A stretch of DNA of 64,000 bases from Polaribacter sejongensis (GTDB lineage Bacteria; Bacteroidota; Bacteroidia; Flavobacteriales; Flavobacteriaceae): the NCBI RefSeq assembly GCF_038024065.1, contig NZ_CP150667.1:3789501-3853500 (forward strand), in the 5' to 3' direction. Of the stretch, positions 1 to 8,057 are shown piece after piece (the first letter of the stretch is position 1; each line of letters opens with the position of its first letter). Below the pieces are notes generated by a model. The model worked only from the letters and a program-made list of their open reading frames with translations. It did no database searches and was not told where the DNA came from. The translations under genes and the position numbers were made by a program.

Positions 1-193
1 CTTATTAGAGATATAAATAAGAGAGTTGTAAGTATTAAATATTTCATGTTTTGTTAGTTTAGGTTTGCGAAATTAGAGGATGATATAAAAGGTTGTAGTT
101 AAAGGATTGTTAAATATAAATAGCTTTTTAATTATTGTTTTTCACGCTATTTTAGGTAGTTTATCTAATGAGTTTTTCTTTTTATTATTTTAA

Positions 194-260
194 TGCAATT
201 TAGTTGCAATAATATTAAAAATAGAATATGTTTGCAATTGCATTAACGCAACTTGATTGC
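194..260. promoter_or_regulatory. Cluster of GCAA/TTGC inverted repeats, putative metalloregulator operator
   Basis: Three related palindromes sit in the AT-rich leader of the first gene: TGCAA-n5-TTGCA at 194-208, an unspaced TGCAATTGCA at 233-242, and GCAA-n5-TTGC at 248-260. All use the same half-site. The position upstream of a putative metal-uptake locus suggests a Fur/Zur-family or similar repressor. That is inference; I know no defined Bacteroidetes box to match it to. Confidence 0.4.
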
Positions 261-342
261 TTTAGTAGTAGTAAGGTCTTTTTATATTTAATTGTAAAAA
301 GTATTTGTAGATAAAATAATTAAATCATTATTTAATGTCTTA

Positions 343-651
343 ATGAAATTCAGTCGCTTAAAAAATAGTATCACTTATTTGTTTCTTGTTCTTTTTCTAT
401 CAATGAAAATGGCAGGTTTACATGCTTTGTCTCATACAGATGATAAAGAGCATGCACTATATTGTGCAGTATGTGATAATGCGATTGTAAACAATCTAAC
501 TCCAATAATTAGTTCGGATGGACCTGATCTCGAATTTAAAAATATTGAATTTTTTATTCAGAAAGAAGTAATAACAAACTATAAAAGTATTATTTCTAAG
601 AATACTTTTCCAAGAGAACTCTTTTCTCGACCTCCACCTTTTTTAGTATAA
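343..651 (+). CDS. Small exported Cys/His-containing protein, function unknown
   Basis: This 102-residue protein has a hydrophobic N-terminal segment (about residues 11-28), probably a signal peptide or anchor. It is followed by a His/Cys stretch with HALSH, an EHALYC segment and a CxxC pair (CAVC), which could bind a metal. The C-terminus is FSRPPPFLV; similar Arg-Pro-rich tails occur on small flavobacterial proteins encoded beside TonB receptors. It lies 231 bp upstream of a TonB receptor on the same strand and downstream of the inverted-repeat cluster at 194-260, so it probably belongs to the same metal-responsive locus. I do not recognise a named family. Metal handling is inferred from composition and context only. 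Confidence 0.6.
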   Translation: MKFSRLKNSITYLFLVLFLSMKMAGLHALSHTDDKEHALYCAVCDNAIVNNLTPIISSDGPDLEFKNIEFFIQKEVITNYKSIISKNTFPRELFSRPPPFLV

Positions 652-882
652 GTTTTTCTATGCATATTATTTATGAATTCTATAAGTAATTAGTTCTGTG
701 TTTATTCAATTGATTTCTTTTGAGTGGTTTATTCAATTCATTTTTTTATGGATGTTTTAAACACCTTAATTGCTATTATTTGTCAGTTTATAAAACAAGC
801 TATTGGTTAGTCTTTATGTATGTATAGATTTTGTCGTGGTTCTTTTTTAAGAACAAATGTTCAAATCTTATAGTATACAATT

Positions 883-3252
883 ATGTTTAAAAATATGTTG
901 AGTATATGGCTATATTTTAGCCTGTGCTCTAGTGCGTTTGCGCAAGATTCTTATCAAATAAAAGGGTCTGTGTTAAATGATAACAACTTACAGCCTTTAG
1001 AAGGTGTTAATGTTGTAGGAGAACATTCATTTTCAATTTCATCTAAATCCGGGGAATTTACAATAGATCTTAAGGAAGAAGGTGTTTATACTTTCAAGAT
1101 TTCTCATGTTGGTTTCGAAGCTAAAACGGTTACAGTCACTGTAAAATCTAAAATAGTTACCATGCCCGTTTTCTTAAGAGAATCGTCTACGTCTTTAGAT
1201 GAAATTAAGGTTTTTGGAAAATCAAAAAAAAGAGTGCTAAAAGAGAATCCGATTGTTTCTCATGTTGTTTCTAAAGAGTTTTTAGATAATAATAGAGAAA
1301 ATAGTTTGATGCAAACTTTAAGTAAAATACCAGGAGTTAGTACAATTAGTATTGGTTCTGGGCAATCGAAACCTACAATTAGAGGCTTAGGTTTTAATAG
1401 AGTTGCTGTAGTACAAAATGGTATAAAACACGAAGCGCAACAATGGGGAAATGATCATGGTTTAGAAATAGACCAACAAGGTATAGACAACATCCAAATT
1501 ATAAAAGGTCCTGCTTCTTTGTTATATGGATCAGATGCTATTGCTGGTGTTATAGATATTCAGCCTAATAAAATTCCGTTACCAAATTCTTTTAGTGGAG
1601 AAGTAAATATTTTGGGAGAAAGTAATAATGATTTATTAGGAATTTCTGCAGGGATTCAATCTAGAAAAGAGAATTGGTTTTACAGAAGTAGATTAACGTA
1701 TAGAGATTACGGAGATTATAAGGTGCCGACAGATAAAATTAATTATGAAAATTACATTTTCGATTTACATGATAATAATTTAAGAAATACTGCGGGGAAT
1801 GAAGCAGATGCAAGTGTAAGTATTGGTTATGTTTCTGATAAAATTACATCAGAAACTACATTTAGTAATGTAAATGCTAAAAACGGATTTTTTGCAAATG
1901 CACATGGTTTAGAAGTAAGAACTTCTACTATCGATTATGATCGTTCTAATAGAGATATCGATTTGCCTTTTCATAAAGTAAATCACTTTAAAATTACCAA
2001 CAATACTACTATAAACACAAATAATCACAAAATACATTTTGATCTTGGTTACCAGAACAACCGTAGAGAAGAACACTCAGAACCAGTTCCGCATGGTTAT
2101 ATGCCAAAACCTTCAGACACAAAAGAACGGGTCTTTAATAAAAGCACCTATTCTTTAAATATAAAAGATGCGTTTAAATCAAATGATCAACACGATATGG
2201 TTTTAGGTGTTAATGCGGAATATCAAGATAATAATATTGGAGGTTGGGGATTTTTAATTCCGGAGTATAACCGTTTTACAGCAGGTGTTTTTGGCTATGA
2301 TCATTTTCAAATCAAACCTAACTTACACATTTTAGCAGGTGTTCGTTATGATTTAGGATTGATAGATACCAAATCTTATAATGATTGGTTTCCGTCAACA
2401 ATTAATAATGAAGACGGTTCTACTTCCTATAAATATTTACAGAGAGCACAAGATAAGGTTCTGGATTTTGGTAGTTTAAGTGCTTCTTTAGGTGTTAGTT
2501 ATATTAACAATAATACCACGTATAAAGTAAATGTGGGTAGAAGTTTTAGAATGCCTTTGGCTAATGAACTGGCATCAGACGGAGTGAACTATCACATGTA
2601 TCGTTATGAAAGAGGGAATTTAGATTTAGACCCAGAAATATCCTATCAATTAGATGTTGATATCGATCATACTAGAAAATCGTTTAGTGTTGGTGTGAGT
2701 CCGTTTGTAAATATATTTCAAAACTATATTTATTTAAATCCTACTTCTAATTATTACGAAACTTTGCAGATTTATGAATACACACAAGCCAAAGTTTTTA
2801 GAGTAGGAGGAGAGTTTAGAGCAAATACCACAATATCTAAAAACTTGCAATTAGATGCTTCTATAGAGTATGTGTATTCTAGACAAACTAGCGGACCAAA
2901 AGAAGGGTTTACACTACCTTTTTCTCCACCATTATCGGGCTTGCTGTCTGCTAATTATCAATTTAAAAATGTGTCCTTTTTTAAGAAACCACAATTAGTA
3001 GCAGATTTTAGAATGACTGCGTCTCAGGGTGAAATTGTGCCTCCAGAAGAAAAAACGGCAGGTTATCAGGTGTTAAATATGTCTTTTTTAGCTGAGGTAA
3101 ATCTATTTAAAAATAATGATCCTGTACATATGCGTTTAAAACTAAATAACGTATTCGATACAAAATATTACAATCATACTAGTTTTTACAGATTGATAGA
3201 TGTGCCAGAAGCAGGTAGAAATCTATCCTTATCTGTAACGGTACCTTTTTAA
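883..3252 (+). CDS. TonB-dependent outer-membrane receptor, ZnuD-like (putative metal uptake)
   Basis: This is a 789-residue TonB-dependent receptor. Residues 1-21 form a signal peptide ending AFAQ. Residues 24-108 form a carboxypeptidase-regulatory-like beta-sandwich, common in Bacteroidetes receptors. The plug spans about 112-230 (IRGLGFNRVAV, QWGNDHG, GPASLLYGSDAI), and the rest is a barrel ending in Phe (SLSVTVPF). The plug's QWGNDHG is reminiscent of the His-bearing plug loops of zinc receptors such as ZnuD, and further His residues occur in predicted loops (NAHGLEV, PVPHGYMP). The gene leads a run with His-rich lipoproteins starting 34 bp downstream. That context favours a metal ion or metal complex over a glycan, as no SusD homologue is present. 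The exact substrate is unknown. Confidence 0.9.
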   Translation: MFKNMLSIWLYFSLCSSAFAQDSYQIKGSVLNDNNLQPLEGVNVVGEHSFSISSKSGEFTIDLKEEGVYTFKISHVGFEAKTVTVTVKSKIVTMPVFLRESSTSLDEIKVFGKSKKRVLKENPIVSHVVSKEFLDNNRENSLMQTLSKIPGVSTISIGSGQSKPTIRGLGFNRVAVVQNGIKHEAQQWGNDHGLEIDQQGIDNIQIIKGPASLLYGSDAIAGVIDIQPNKIPLPNSFSGEVNILGESNNDLLGISAGIQSRKENWFYRSRLTYRDYGDYKVPTDKINYENYIFDLHDNNLRNTAGNEADASVSIGYVSDKITSETTFSNVNAKNGFFANAHGLEVRTSTIDYDRSNRDIDLPFHKVNHFKITNNTTINTNNHKIHFDLGYQNNRREEHSEPVPHGYMPKPSDTKERVFNKSTYSLNIKDAFKSNDQHDMVLGVNAEYQDNNIGGWGFLIPEYNRFTAGVFGYDHFQIKPNLHILAGVRYDLGLIDTKSYNDWFPSTINNEDGSTSYKYLQRAQDKVLDFGSLSASLGVSYINNNTTYKVNVGRSFRMPLANELASDGVNYHMYRYERGNLDLDPEISYQLDVDIDHTRKSFSVGVSPFVNIFQNYIYLNPTSNYYETLQIYEYTQAKVFRVGGEFRANTTISKNLQLDASIEYVYSRQTSGPKEGFTLPFSPPLSGLLSANYQFKNVSFFKKPQLVADFRMTASQGEIVPPEEKTAGYQVLNMSFLAEVNLFKNNDPVHMRLKLNNVFDTKYYNHTSFYRLIDVPEAGRNLSLSVTVPF

Positions 3253-3286
3253 AATTAATCAATAACCAATAATTAAATTAAAACAA

Positions 3287-4117
3287 ATGAAAAGAATGAA
3301 ATCGAATTTAAAATTTTTAGCAATTATAGCTTTTGTAGGGTTTTCCTTGCAGTCTTGTGAAAATGATGAGGATTTAGAAAATAGCATAGATCAAAATCCC
3401 GAAAGGTTTGAAGGTCTTGAAATTGGAAATACCGATTTTAAAGTACCTCAGTTTAATCCAGACTTACATATAGAATTTGATTATACAGGGAAAACCAAAG
3501 TAAAAAAGATCTATTTTGATATTAATCCTGTAAATGTAAGTGAGCCAAGTGCGGACAAAGTAAACTGGGAGGTATTAGTTTATTTAGTGCCAGAAAGTTA
3601 TTACTTAAATCAATTAAATCCACATATACATTATCATATTCTTTTTGATTCTTCAAACGAAACTTTTCCAACGGTAAGGCCTTCGGAAGGTGTTTATAAT
3701 TTAAAGATTACGGTAATAGAAGAAGATAATTCAGAAAGTTATATCACTAAAGAATTTGAAATAATAAAAAAGTTCTCAGAGGTAGAAGTAGGGGTAGATA
3801 ATAAGGTTATTGCAGGAAGTGATGAGATCGATACCGAATTTTATTATAACGCAGGTAGCAATACGATAAGTGAGATAAAGTATGAATTATGGTTCGAAGA
3901 ATGGAGAGAAGGGCAAAATGTAGCTGTAGGTGAGTGGGATACAATAGTGATTATACTTCCGGAAAATCTTTATGAGAATCAGAGTAATCCACATATTCAT
4001 TATCACATGGCAATAGATTCAGGTTTTCCACTTGGAGATTATTGGTTAAATATATATGTACAAGAACAAGGAGAGGAAGCAGTAAAATTATCTGTTCCAT
4101 TAAGCATCGTAGAATAA
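3287..4117 (+). CDS. His-rich lipoprotein with two DUF4625-like repeats
   Basis: This 276-residue protein has a lipoprotein signal with lipobox LQSC (Cys24), so it is probably anchored in the outer membrane. The mature part has two beta-sandwich-like repeats, each carrying an NPHIHYH motif (roughly residues 108 and 235). It resembles the DUF4625 family of Bacteroidetes. The clustered His residues look like metal ligands. It starts 34 bp after the TonB receptor and precedes a second lipoprotein by 25 bp, so the three are probably co-transcribed. A likely role is metal capture at the surface or hand-over to the receptor; this is inferred from the His motifs and the gene order. Confidence 0.75.
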   Translation: MKRMKSNLKFLAIIAFVGFSLQSCENDEDLENSIDQNPERFEGLEIGNTDFKVPQFNPDLHIEFDYTGKTKVKKIYFDINPVNVSEPSADKVNWEVLVYLVPESYYLNQLNPHIHYHILFDSSNETFPTVRPSEGVYNLKITVIEEDNSESYITKEFEIIKKFSEVEVGVDNKVIAGSDEIDTEFYYNAGSNTISEIKYELWFEEWREGQNVAVGEWDTIVIILPENLYENQSNPHIHYHMAIDSGFPLGDYWLNIYVQEQGEEAVKLSVPLSIVE

Positions 4118-4142
4118 TTATAAACTAAATTAAATAAACACC

Positions 4143-4913
4143 ATGAAAACAAATTTTAAATTTTTAGCAGTAATCGCTTTTATCGGATTTACACTACATT
4201 CTTGTAGTAGTGATGAAACCTTGGACTTAAATGCTCCAATAATATCAGGTTTTGAGTACGGAAAAGGGAGTGAGCATACTACAGATCAAGTAGCTTATAA
4301 AGGATCGGATATTCATTTAGAAGCAGAAATTAATGCAGAAGCTATTGTAAGTAGTATTACGCTTTCTATCCATGCTCATGATTTGGTTTTAGGAGAGGAT
4401 GAGGTTCAATGGGAGTTTGAGCAAGTATTTACGGATACAAAGTACTTGGTAATTAATCCAACTTTTCATGAACATATAGATGTTCCTTCAAATATTCCTG
4501 CAGGAGAATATCATGTAGAGTTAACAGTTACAGATGAGTTAGGGAATAGTACAGAAGTAGATGGGCACATACAAATTTTAGAACCTATTACATTAAGTGA
4601 GGTTTCTATAGATGAAACGGTTGCTAGAGGTAGTGATTTTCATGCAGAATTTTTAATAGATGCTGTAAATGGTATTCACAGTGTTTCTGTTGATGCACAT
4701 GCTCATGGACTTATTGTTGCTGATGGAGAGGTAGAATGGGATTTTGAACAAGAGTTTTTAGAGAAGTACCATGAAGAAACTTCTATTGAGTTTCATGAGC
4801 ATATAGATGTTCCTGCAACTGCCCCAGTTGGTGAGTATCATATCATTTTTACAGTAGAAGATGAAGATGGAAATACGAAAGAATATGAAACACATATTGA
4901 CGTTACGGCTTAA
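4143..4913 (+). CDS. His-rich DUF4625-type lipoprotein, tandem domains
   Basis: This 256-residue lipoprotein has lipobox LHSC (Cys21) and two tandem DUF4625-type domains (about 30-145 and 146-256). Each domain contains an HAHD/HAHG motif, an acidic W-E/D-F-E-Q segment, FHEHIDVP and a closing GEYH-x-TV-x-DE-x-GN stretch. The signal peptide closely resembles that of the preceding lipoprotein, suggesting duplication within the locus. The repeated HxH and HEH motifs are candidate zinc or copper sites. A strong hairpin follows 15 bp after the stop, so expression of the third lipoprotein may be uncoupled. Function is not experimentally known to me. Confidence 0.75.
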   Translation: MKTNFKFLAVIAFIGFTLHSCSSDETLDLNAPIISGFEYGKGSEHTTDQVAYKGSDIHLEAEINAEAIVSSITLSIHAHDLVLGEDEVQWEFEQVFTDTKYLVINPTFHEHIDVPSNIPAGEYHVELTVTDELGNSTEVDGHIQILEPITLSEVSIDETVARGSDFHAEFLIDAVNGIHSVSVDAHAHGLIVADGEVEWDFEQEFLEKYHEETSIEFHEHIDVPATAPVGEYHIIFTVEDEDGNTKEYETHIDVTA

Positions 4914-4927
4914 TTAAAAATAAAATT

Positions 4928-4960
4928 ACCGCATAACATTAAATGTTGTTATGCGGTTTT
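4928..4960 (+). terminator. Intra-locus hairpin, terminator or attenuator
   Basis: An 11-bp stem, ACCGCATAACA (4928-4938) with its complement at 4947-4957, encloses an 8-nt loop and is followed by TTTT. It sits between the second and third His-rich lipoprotein genes, so it should reduce read-through into the third. Confidence 0.75.
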
Positions 4961-4972
4961 AATTCTATAAAA

Positions 4973-5449
4973 ATGAAATTTACACTAAAATATATTTGTT
5001 TTTTATCATTTATAATATGCATTGCTGCATGTTCAGAAGATAATAGCATTGATAAGGATTTAGATAAACCAACAATTACTATTAATTATAATGAAGGGTT
5101 TCCTCAGGGCTGTACTGAACTCTCAAGAGGGGAAACTTATAGTTTTAGAGCTCAGGTTACAGATAATAAAGAATTAGCTTCTTACAGTATTGATATTCAC
5201 CATAATTTTGACCACCATACACATGACGATCAGGGAGTACAATGTGATTTAGAGGCTATAAAAACATCTGTAAATCCATTAATATTTATGGAAAACTATT
5301 CGGTCGAAGACGGAGTAATGACTCATGAAATTAATATTTCAATTACAATTCCTAATGATATAGATACGGGAGATTATCACTGTGCGTATTCTGTAACAGA
5401 TGTAACAGGTTGGCAAAGTAGAACTTCTGTAGATATAAAGATTATTTAA
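4973..5449 (+). CDS. Small His-rich DUF4625-type lipoprotein
   Basis: This protein has 158 residues from the ATG at 4973. An upstream in-frame ATG at 4943 lies inside the preceding hairpin and would spoil the signal peptide, so 4973 is preferred. The lipobox is IAAC (Cys20). One DUF4625-like domain follows, with a striking loop of clustered histidines (DIHHNFDHHTHDDQG, about residues 78-92) and two Cys residues that could pair. It starts only 16 nt after the upstream hairpin, so it may be made at a lower or separately controlled level. It belongs to the same putative metal locus as the receptor at 883. Confidence 0.75.
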   Translation: MKFTLKYICFLSFIICIAACSEDNSIDKDLDKPTITINYNEGFPQGCTELSRGETYSFRAQVTDNKELASYSIDIHHNFDHHTHDDQGVQCDLEAIKTSVNPLIFMENYSVEDGVMTHEINISITIPNDIDTGDYHCAYSVTDVTGWQSRTSVDIKII

Positions 5450-5493
5450 AGAATCTTAATTATATAAAAGTAGGCAAATATTCTGCAAATGAA

Positions 5494-5533
5494 AAAACCA
5501 GTAATTTACAAATCGTTGTAAAGTACTGGTTTT
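5494..5533. terminator. Long bidirectional hairpin terminator
   Basis: AAAACCAGTA (5494-5503) pairs with TACTGGTTTT (5524-5533), and the inner TTTACAA/TTGTAAA arms extend the stem. It ends the lipoprotein locus on the plus strand and lies directly downstream of the tRNA on the minus strand, so it can serve both. Confidence 0.85.
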
Positions 5534-5535
5534 AT

Positions 5536-5612
5536 TGGTGACCATGCTAGGATTCAAACCTAGAACCTCTTGAGCCGTAATCAAGTGCGCTATTCAGTTG
5601 CGCCACATGGCC
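5536..5612 (-). tRNA. tRNA-Arg(ACG)
   Basis: Read on the minus strand, this folds as a cloverleaf: acceptor GGCCATG with CATGGTC (one G-U), then discriminator A and an encoded CCA. The anticodon stem is CTTGA/TCAAG with loop TTACGGC, giving anticodon ACG. The T arm contains GGTTTGAATCC. The total is 77 nt with CCA. ACG reads CGN Arg codons after A34 deamination to inosine. Confidence 0.95.
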
Positions 5613-5671
5613 GTTAAGCGGGTGCAAATATAGTATCCTTTTTTTAAATTAGAAAGATAATTCTAGTTTTT

Positions 5672-5902
5672 TTATGAATTTATTTCAGTTTTAAATAAAT
5701 CGACAATAGATTGCGCTTTTTCTAGGTCGTTATTTAGTACAAATAATTCTACGGAGTTTGTAGGTACTCCAAAACCAGCCAATCTTCCAGACTCCACACG
5801 ATCAATGATTTTAGATTCGATATTTGCTTCGTCTAGTAAGTGTTTTAATCTGTTTACTAATATAGAATTATCAGTAAATACTTTTGTATAATCTTCTGAC
5901 AT
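5672..5902 (-). CDS. DUF2007-family small protein (putative signal transducing protein)
   Basis: This 76-residue protein resembles the DUF2007 family. The pattern is an N-terminal beta strand (YTKVFT), a helix of the type LVNRLKHLLDEANIES, then a segment ending VELFVLNNDLEKAQSIVDLF, typical of this ferredoxin-like alpha/beta fold. The molecular function of the family is not established. It is monocistronic or co-transcribed with the 50-residue gene 14 bp upstream on the same strand. Its 3' end lies close to the tRNA-Arg gene. No membrane segment or signal peptide is visible. Confidence 0.75.
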   Translation of the reverse strand: MSEDYTKVFTDNSILVNRLKHLLDEANIESKIIDRVESGRLAGFGVPTNSVELFVLNNDLEKAQSIVDLFKTEINS

Positions 5903-5916
5903 AATATTGTTTTTTT

Positions 5917-6069
5917 TTAGGTTAATGAATTTTTAGTTATAAAAGCTCTCCATCCAATAATAGCTAATTGAAGTTTAGATGCTTTAGAAATATCCAATCC
6001 TTTTTTTGTAAAGGAAGGTAAAATTAATTTATTAATCTTTGCAAGTGTTTTAAAAACTTGTTTTTTCAT
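5917..6069 (-). CDS. Short basic protein, often annotated SsrA-binding-protein-like
   Basis: This is a 50-residue basic protein (MKKQVFKTLA start; body KINKLILPSFTKKGLDISKA, then QLAIIGWRAFITKNSL). A start 39 nt further upstream is possible, but the ATG at 6069 gives the compact form seen in relatives. Short proteins with this W-R-A-x-x-T-K-N ending are widespread in Flavobacteriia and are sometimes labelled SsrA-binding protein, although they are far shorter than SmpB. I treat the function as unknown. The IIGW segment is mildly hydrophobic but too short for a confident membrane helix. Confidence 0.6.
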   Translation of the reverse strand: MKKQVFKTLAKINKLILPSFTKKGLDISKASKLQLAIIGWRAFITKNSLT

Positions 6070-6102
6070 GAGTTGTAAATTAGCTTTCAAATTTACTAAA
6101 AT

Positions 6103-6609
6103 AAACAACTCAGTGTTTAAAGATTGAGTTGTTTAAAGATAAGCTACTTTTTTCTCTCTTCATAATCTAGTTCTGTTATTTTTTTGTTATAATAAAATCA
6201 GAAATATAATATCAGACAGGTCTTTAATAAATTTAGTTATAATAAGAATCATAATAGTTTGGGTTTTAAGGTTAGTAATTTAGGTCAATTTCGAAATTGT
6301 TTTATCAATATATAACCACTGTAGGCTTGTTTCCAAGAGAACTATTACTTATTAATCAAATTGATTTTTTATTTACAACTAAAATCGTGTTATATGTAAT
6401 AATGTGTAATTAGTATTGTTTATTTTTTGTTGTTTATTGTAATTGTAATATGTTTTTATTATTAAAAAGTGTTAGGTTTTAAAGGGAGAGATTTGTGCTT
6501 TTTTTAAAAGTAAAGGGAAAACTATTTTTAAAATGAATACTTTTTGGCTTTTCATTTTTTATTTTCTTCTTAAAGTGATAAAAATGTATCTTCGCAAAAA
6601 ATAAAATTG
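6103..6609. other. Intergenic region between divergent genes
   Basis: About 500 bp of AT-rich DNA without a credible gene. It holds a perfect 10-bp hairpin AAACAACTCA/TGAGTTGTTT (6103-6112 and 6125-6134), an AGAC-AG-GTCT palindrome at 6214-6223, and a near-consensus -7 element TATCTTCG at about 6587 that probably serves the antiporter gene. Confidence 0.5.
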
Positions 6610-7548
6610 ATGAGTATTTTTTATGTTATTATTGGATTAATCTTATTAGTTGTTGGTGGTGAGTTCTTGGTAAGATCGTCTATCGGTTTATCTTTTAAGT
6701 TGAGTATATCTAAAATGGTAATTGGTATGACGGTGGTTTCTTTTGCTACTTCTGCACCAGAATTATTAGTTAGTTTACAAGCTGCCTTAGATGGATCGCC
6801 AGCTATTGCCTTAAACAATGTTATAGGTTCTAATATTGCTAATATTGGGTTGGTTTTAGGTATCACAGCTTTAATTGGTCCTATTGCGGTTAGTAAAGAC
6901 TTTTATAAGCTTAATTGGCCTGTAATGATGCTTTTCTCTTTAGTTTTGTATTACTTTTTATGGAACGACAGTGTTTTAACACAGTTAGAAGGTGTTATTC
7001 TTTTAGTTGGGTTGGCTGTTTTTCTATTTGTATTGATAAGAAGTGCAAGAAAAGAAGATGTGGATGTAGAAGAGGTAGATGATGCTTTGGCTTCTATAGG
7101 TTATGGTAAAATATTTGGATGGTTATTAATAGGAGGTGTTGCGCTTTATTTTGGATCGGAATTTTTAGTGAACGGTGCAAAAGATATTGCTCAGAATATG
7201 GGGATTAGTGAAGGTGTTATTTCTATTACAATGATTGCTATTGGAACTAGTGTGCCTGAGTTAGCTGCTTCTGTTATTGCCGCTATGAAGGGTGAGAAAG
7301 CAATTTCTTTGGGGAACCTAATTGGTTCTAATATTTTTAATATAGCTTCTGTATTAGGTTTAACAGCTATTATTAAAGAAATACCTGTTACAGAAGCCCA
7401 GATTTTATCTAGAGATATTTTTTGGATGTTAGGGTTTGCTGCTGCTTTATTATTGTTAGTGTTTTTACCTAAGAAGTTTATTTTAAATAGGTTTAAGGGT
7501 GTCTTTTTATTTTTAGGGTATGTATTGTTTATTTATTTAGTTCTTTAA
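6610..7548 (+). CDS. Calcium/sodium antiporter (CaCA family, YrbG-like)
   Basis: This 312-residue inner-membrane protein is a K+-independent Ca2+/Na+ exchanger of the CaCA superfamily. It has the two internally repeated alpha motifs: GGEFLVRSS with SFATSAPELLVS and NVIGSNIANIG in the first half, and GSEFLVNGA with IGTSVPELAAS and NLIGSNIFNIASV in the second. About ten hydrophobic helices are visible, with an acidic cytosolic loop (KEDVDVEEVDDA) between the halves. A TTG codon at 6607 immediately precedes the ATG at 6610; the ATG is chosen. It is monocistronic, with its own terminator. Confidence 0.92.
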   Translation: MSIFYVIIGLILLVVGGEFLVRSSIGLSFKLSISKMVIGMTVVSFATSAPELLVSLQAALDGSPAIALNNVIGSNIANIGLVLGITALIGPIAVSKDFYKLNWPVMMLFSLVLYYFLWNDSVLTQLEGVILLVGLAVFLFVLIRSARKEDVDVEEVDDALASIGYGKIFGWLLIGGVALYFGSEFLVNGAKDIAQNMGISEGVISITMIAIGTSVPELAASVIAAMKGEKAISLGNLIGSNIFNIASVLGLTAIIKEIPVTEAQILSRDIFWMLGFAAALLLLVFLPKKFILNRFKGVFLFLGYVLFIYLVL

Positions 7549-7574
7549 ATAGAAGGCAAGTAAAATTAGATATA

Positions 7575-7612
7575 AAAAAACGCTAACATTAATTTGTTGG
7601 CGTTTTTTTTCT
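7575..7612. terminator. Convergent terminator overlapping a coding end
   Basis: AAAAAACGCTAACA (7575-7588) pairs with the complement at 7595-7608, with one G-T, followed by T residues. It serves the antiporter on the plus strand. Its right part lies inside the last codons of the convergent SelW-like gene (stop at 7589). Confidence 0.85.
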
Positions 7613-7879
7613 GTCGATATGTCCTAGGTTTCTTTCTGGAGCGATAACATCTCTAATACGTCGTTTTAATTCTGTAATTTCTGGAAATCCATTTTCCTCT
7701 TTTCTAGACCAAACCAATTGGTTGTTTGCTGTAATGTTAAAAATACCTCCGGTACCCGGTTTTAAGGTCAGCTCTGTAATTTCTTCGGTAAAAGTGGTTA
7801 ATAGTTCTTGACTCATCCAAGAGGCGCGTAATAGCCAACCGCATTGTGTGCAGTATTCTATTTTTATAGTGTTTTCCAT
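7589..7879 (-). CDS. SelT/SelW/SelH-family thioredoxin-like protein (Rdx, Cys form)
   Basis: This 96-residue protein matches the bacterial SelW/Rdx family: an N-terminal beta strand IEYC followed by the CxxC redox motif (CTQC, in place of the selenoprotein CxxU), then LRASWMSQELLTTF and the family's PGTGGIFNI segment leading to W-S-R-K near a central beta hairpin. The fold is thioredoxin-like and the protein is presumably a cytosolic redox protein of undefined target. No selenocysteine is used here. The gene stands alone on the minus strand, and its last codons form half of the convergent terminator stem. Confidence 0.88.
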   Translation of the reverse strand: MENTIKIEYCTQCGWLLRASWMSQELLTTFTEEITELTLKPGTGGIFNITANNQLVWSRKEENGFPEITELKRRIRDVIAPERNLGHIDRKKTPTN

Positions 7880-7950
7880 ATATTAAATGTAATTGTTTAA
7901 AATGGTATTTAAAAGTACTGAACTTTTTGTGTTTAAAGTTACTTTTTTTT

Positions 7951-8042
7951 GCGTTAGGGATAGAAGTGGTATCCTTTTTTAATTTTGGCGATAGCTAAAA
8001 ATTTAAAAGATATAACGGGTAGCCCGACCTTTGGTAACGCCC
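7951..8042 (+). ncRNA. Structured intergenic element, Flavo-1-like RNA
   Basis: The element starts GCGTTAGGGATAGAAG and ends in a GGTAACGCCC segment. The outer arms GCGTTA (7951-7956) and TAACGC (8035-8040) pair. Inside are GTGGTATCC followed by a T run, then AAAAGATATAACGG and AGCCCGACC. This layout recurs in many flavobacterial intergenic regions and resembles what I recall of the Flavo-1 RNA family. Assignment is from memory and needs a covariance search. The function is unknown. Confidence 0.5.
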
Positions 8043-8057
8043 AAAATAATTGCATAA

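Noticed and set aside
5917..6069. Calling the 50-residue protein a true SmpB (SsrA-binding protein)
   Set aside because: SmpB is about 150 residues; only an annotation habit links this short protein to that name.
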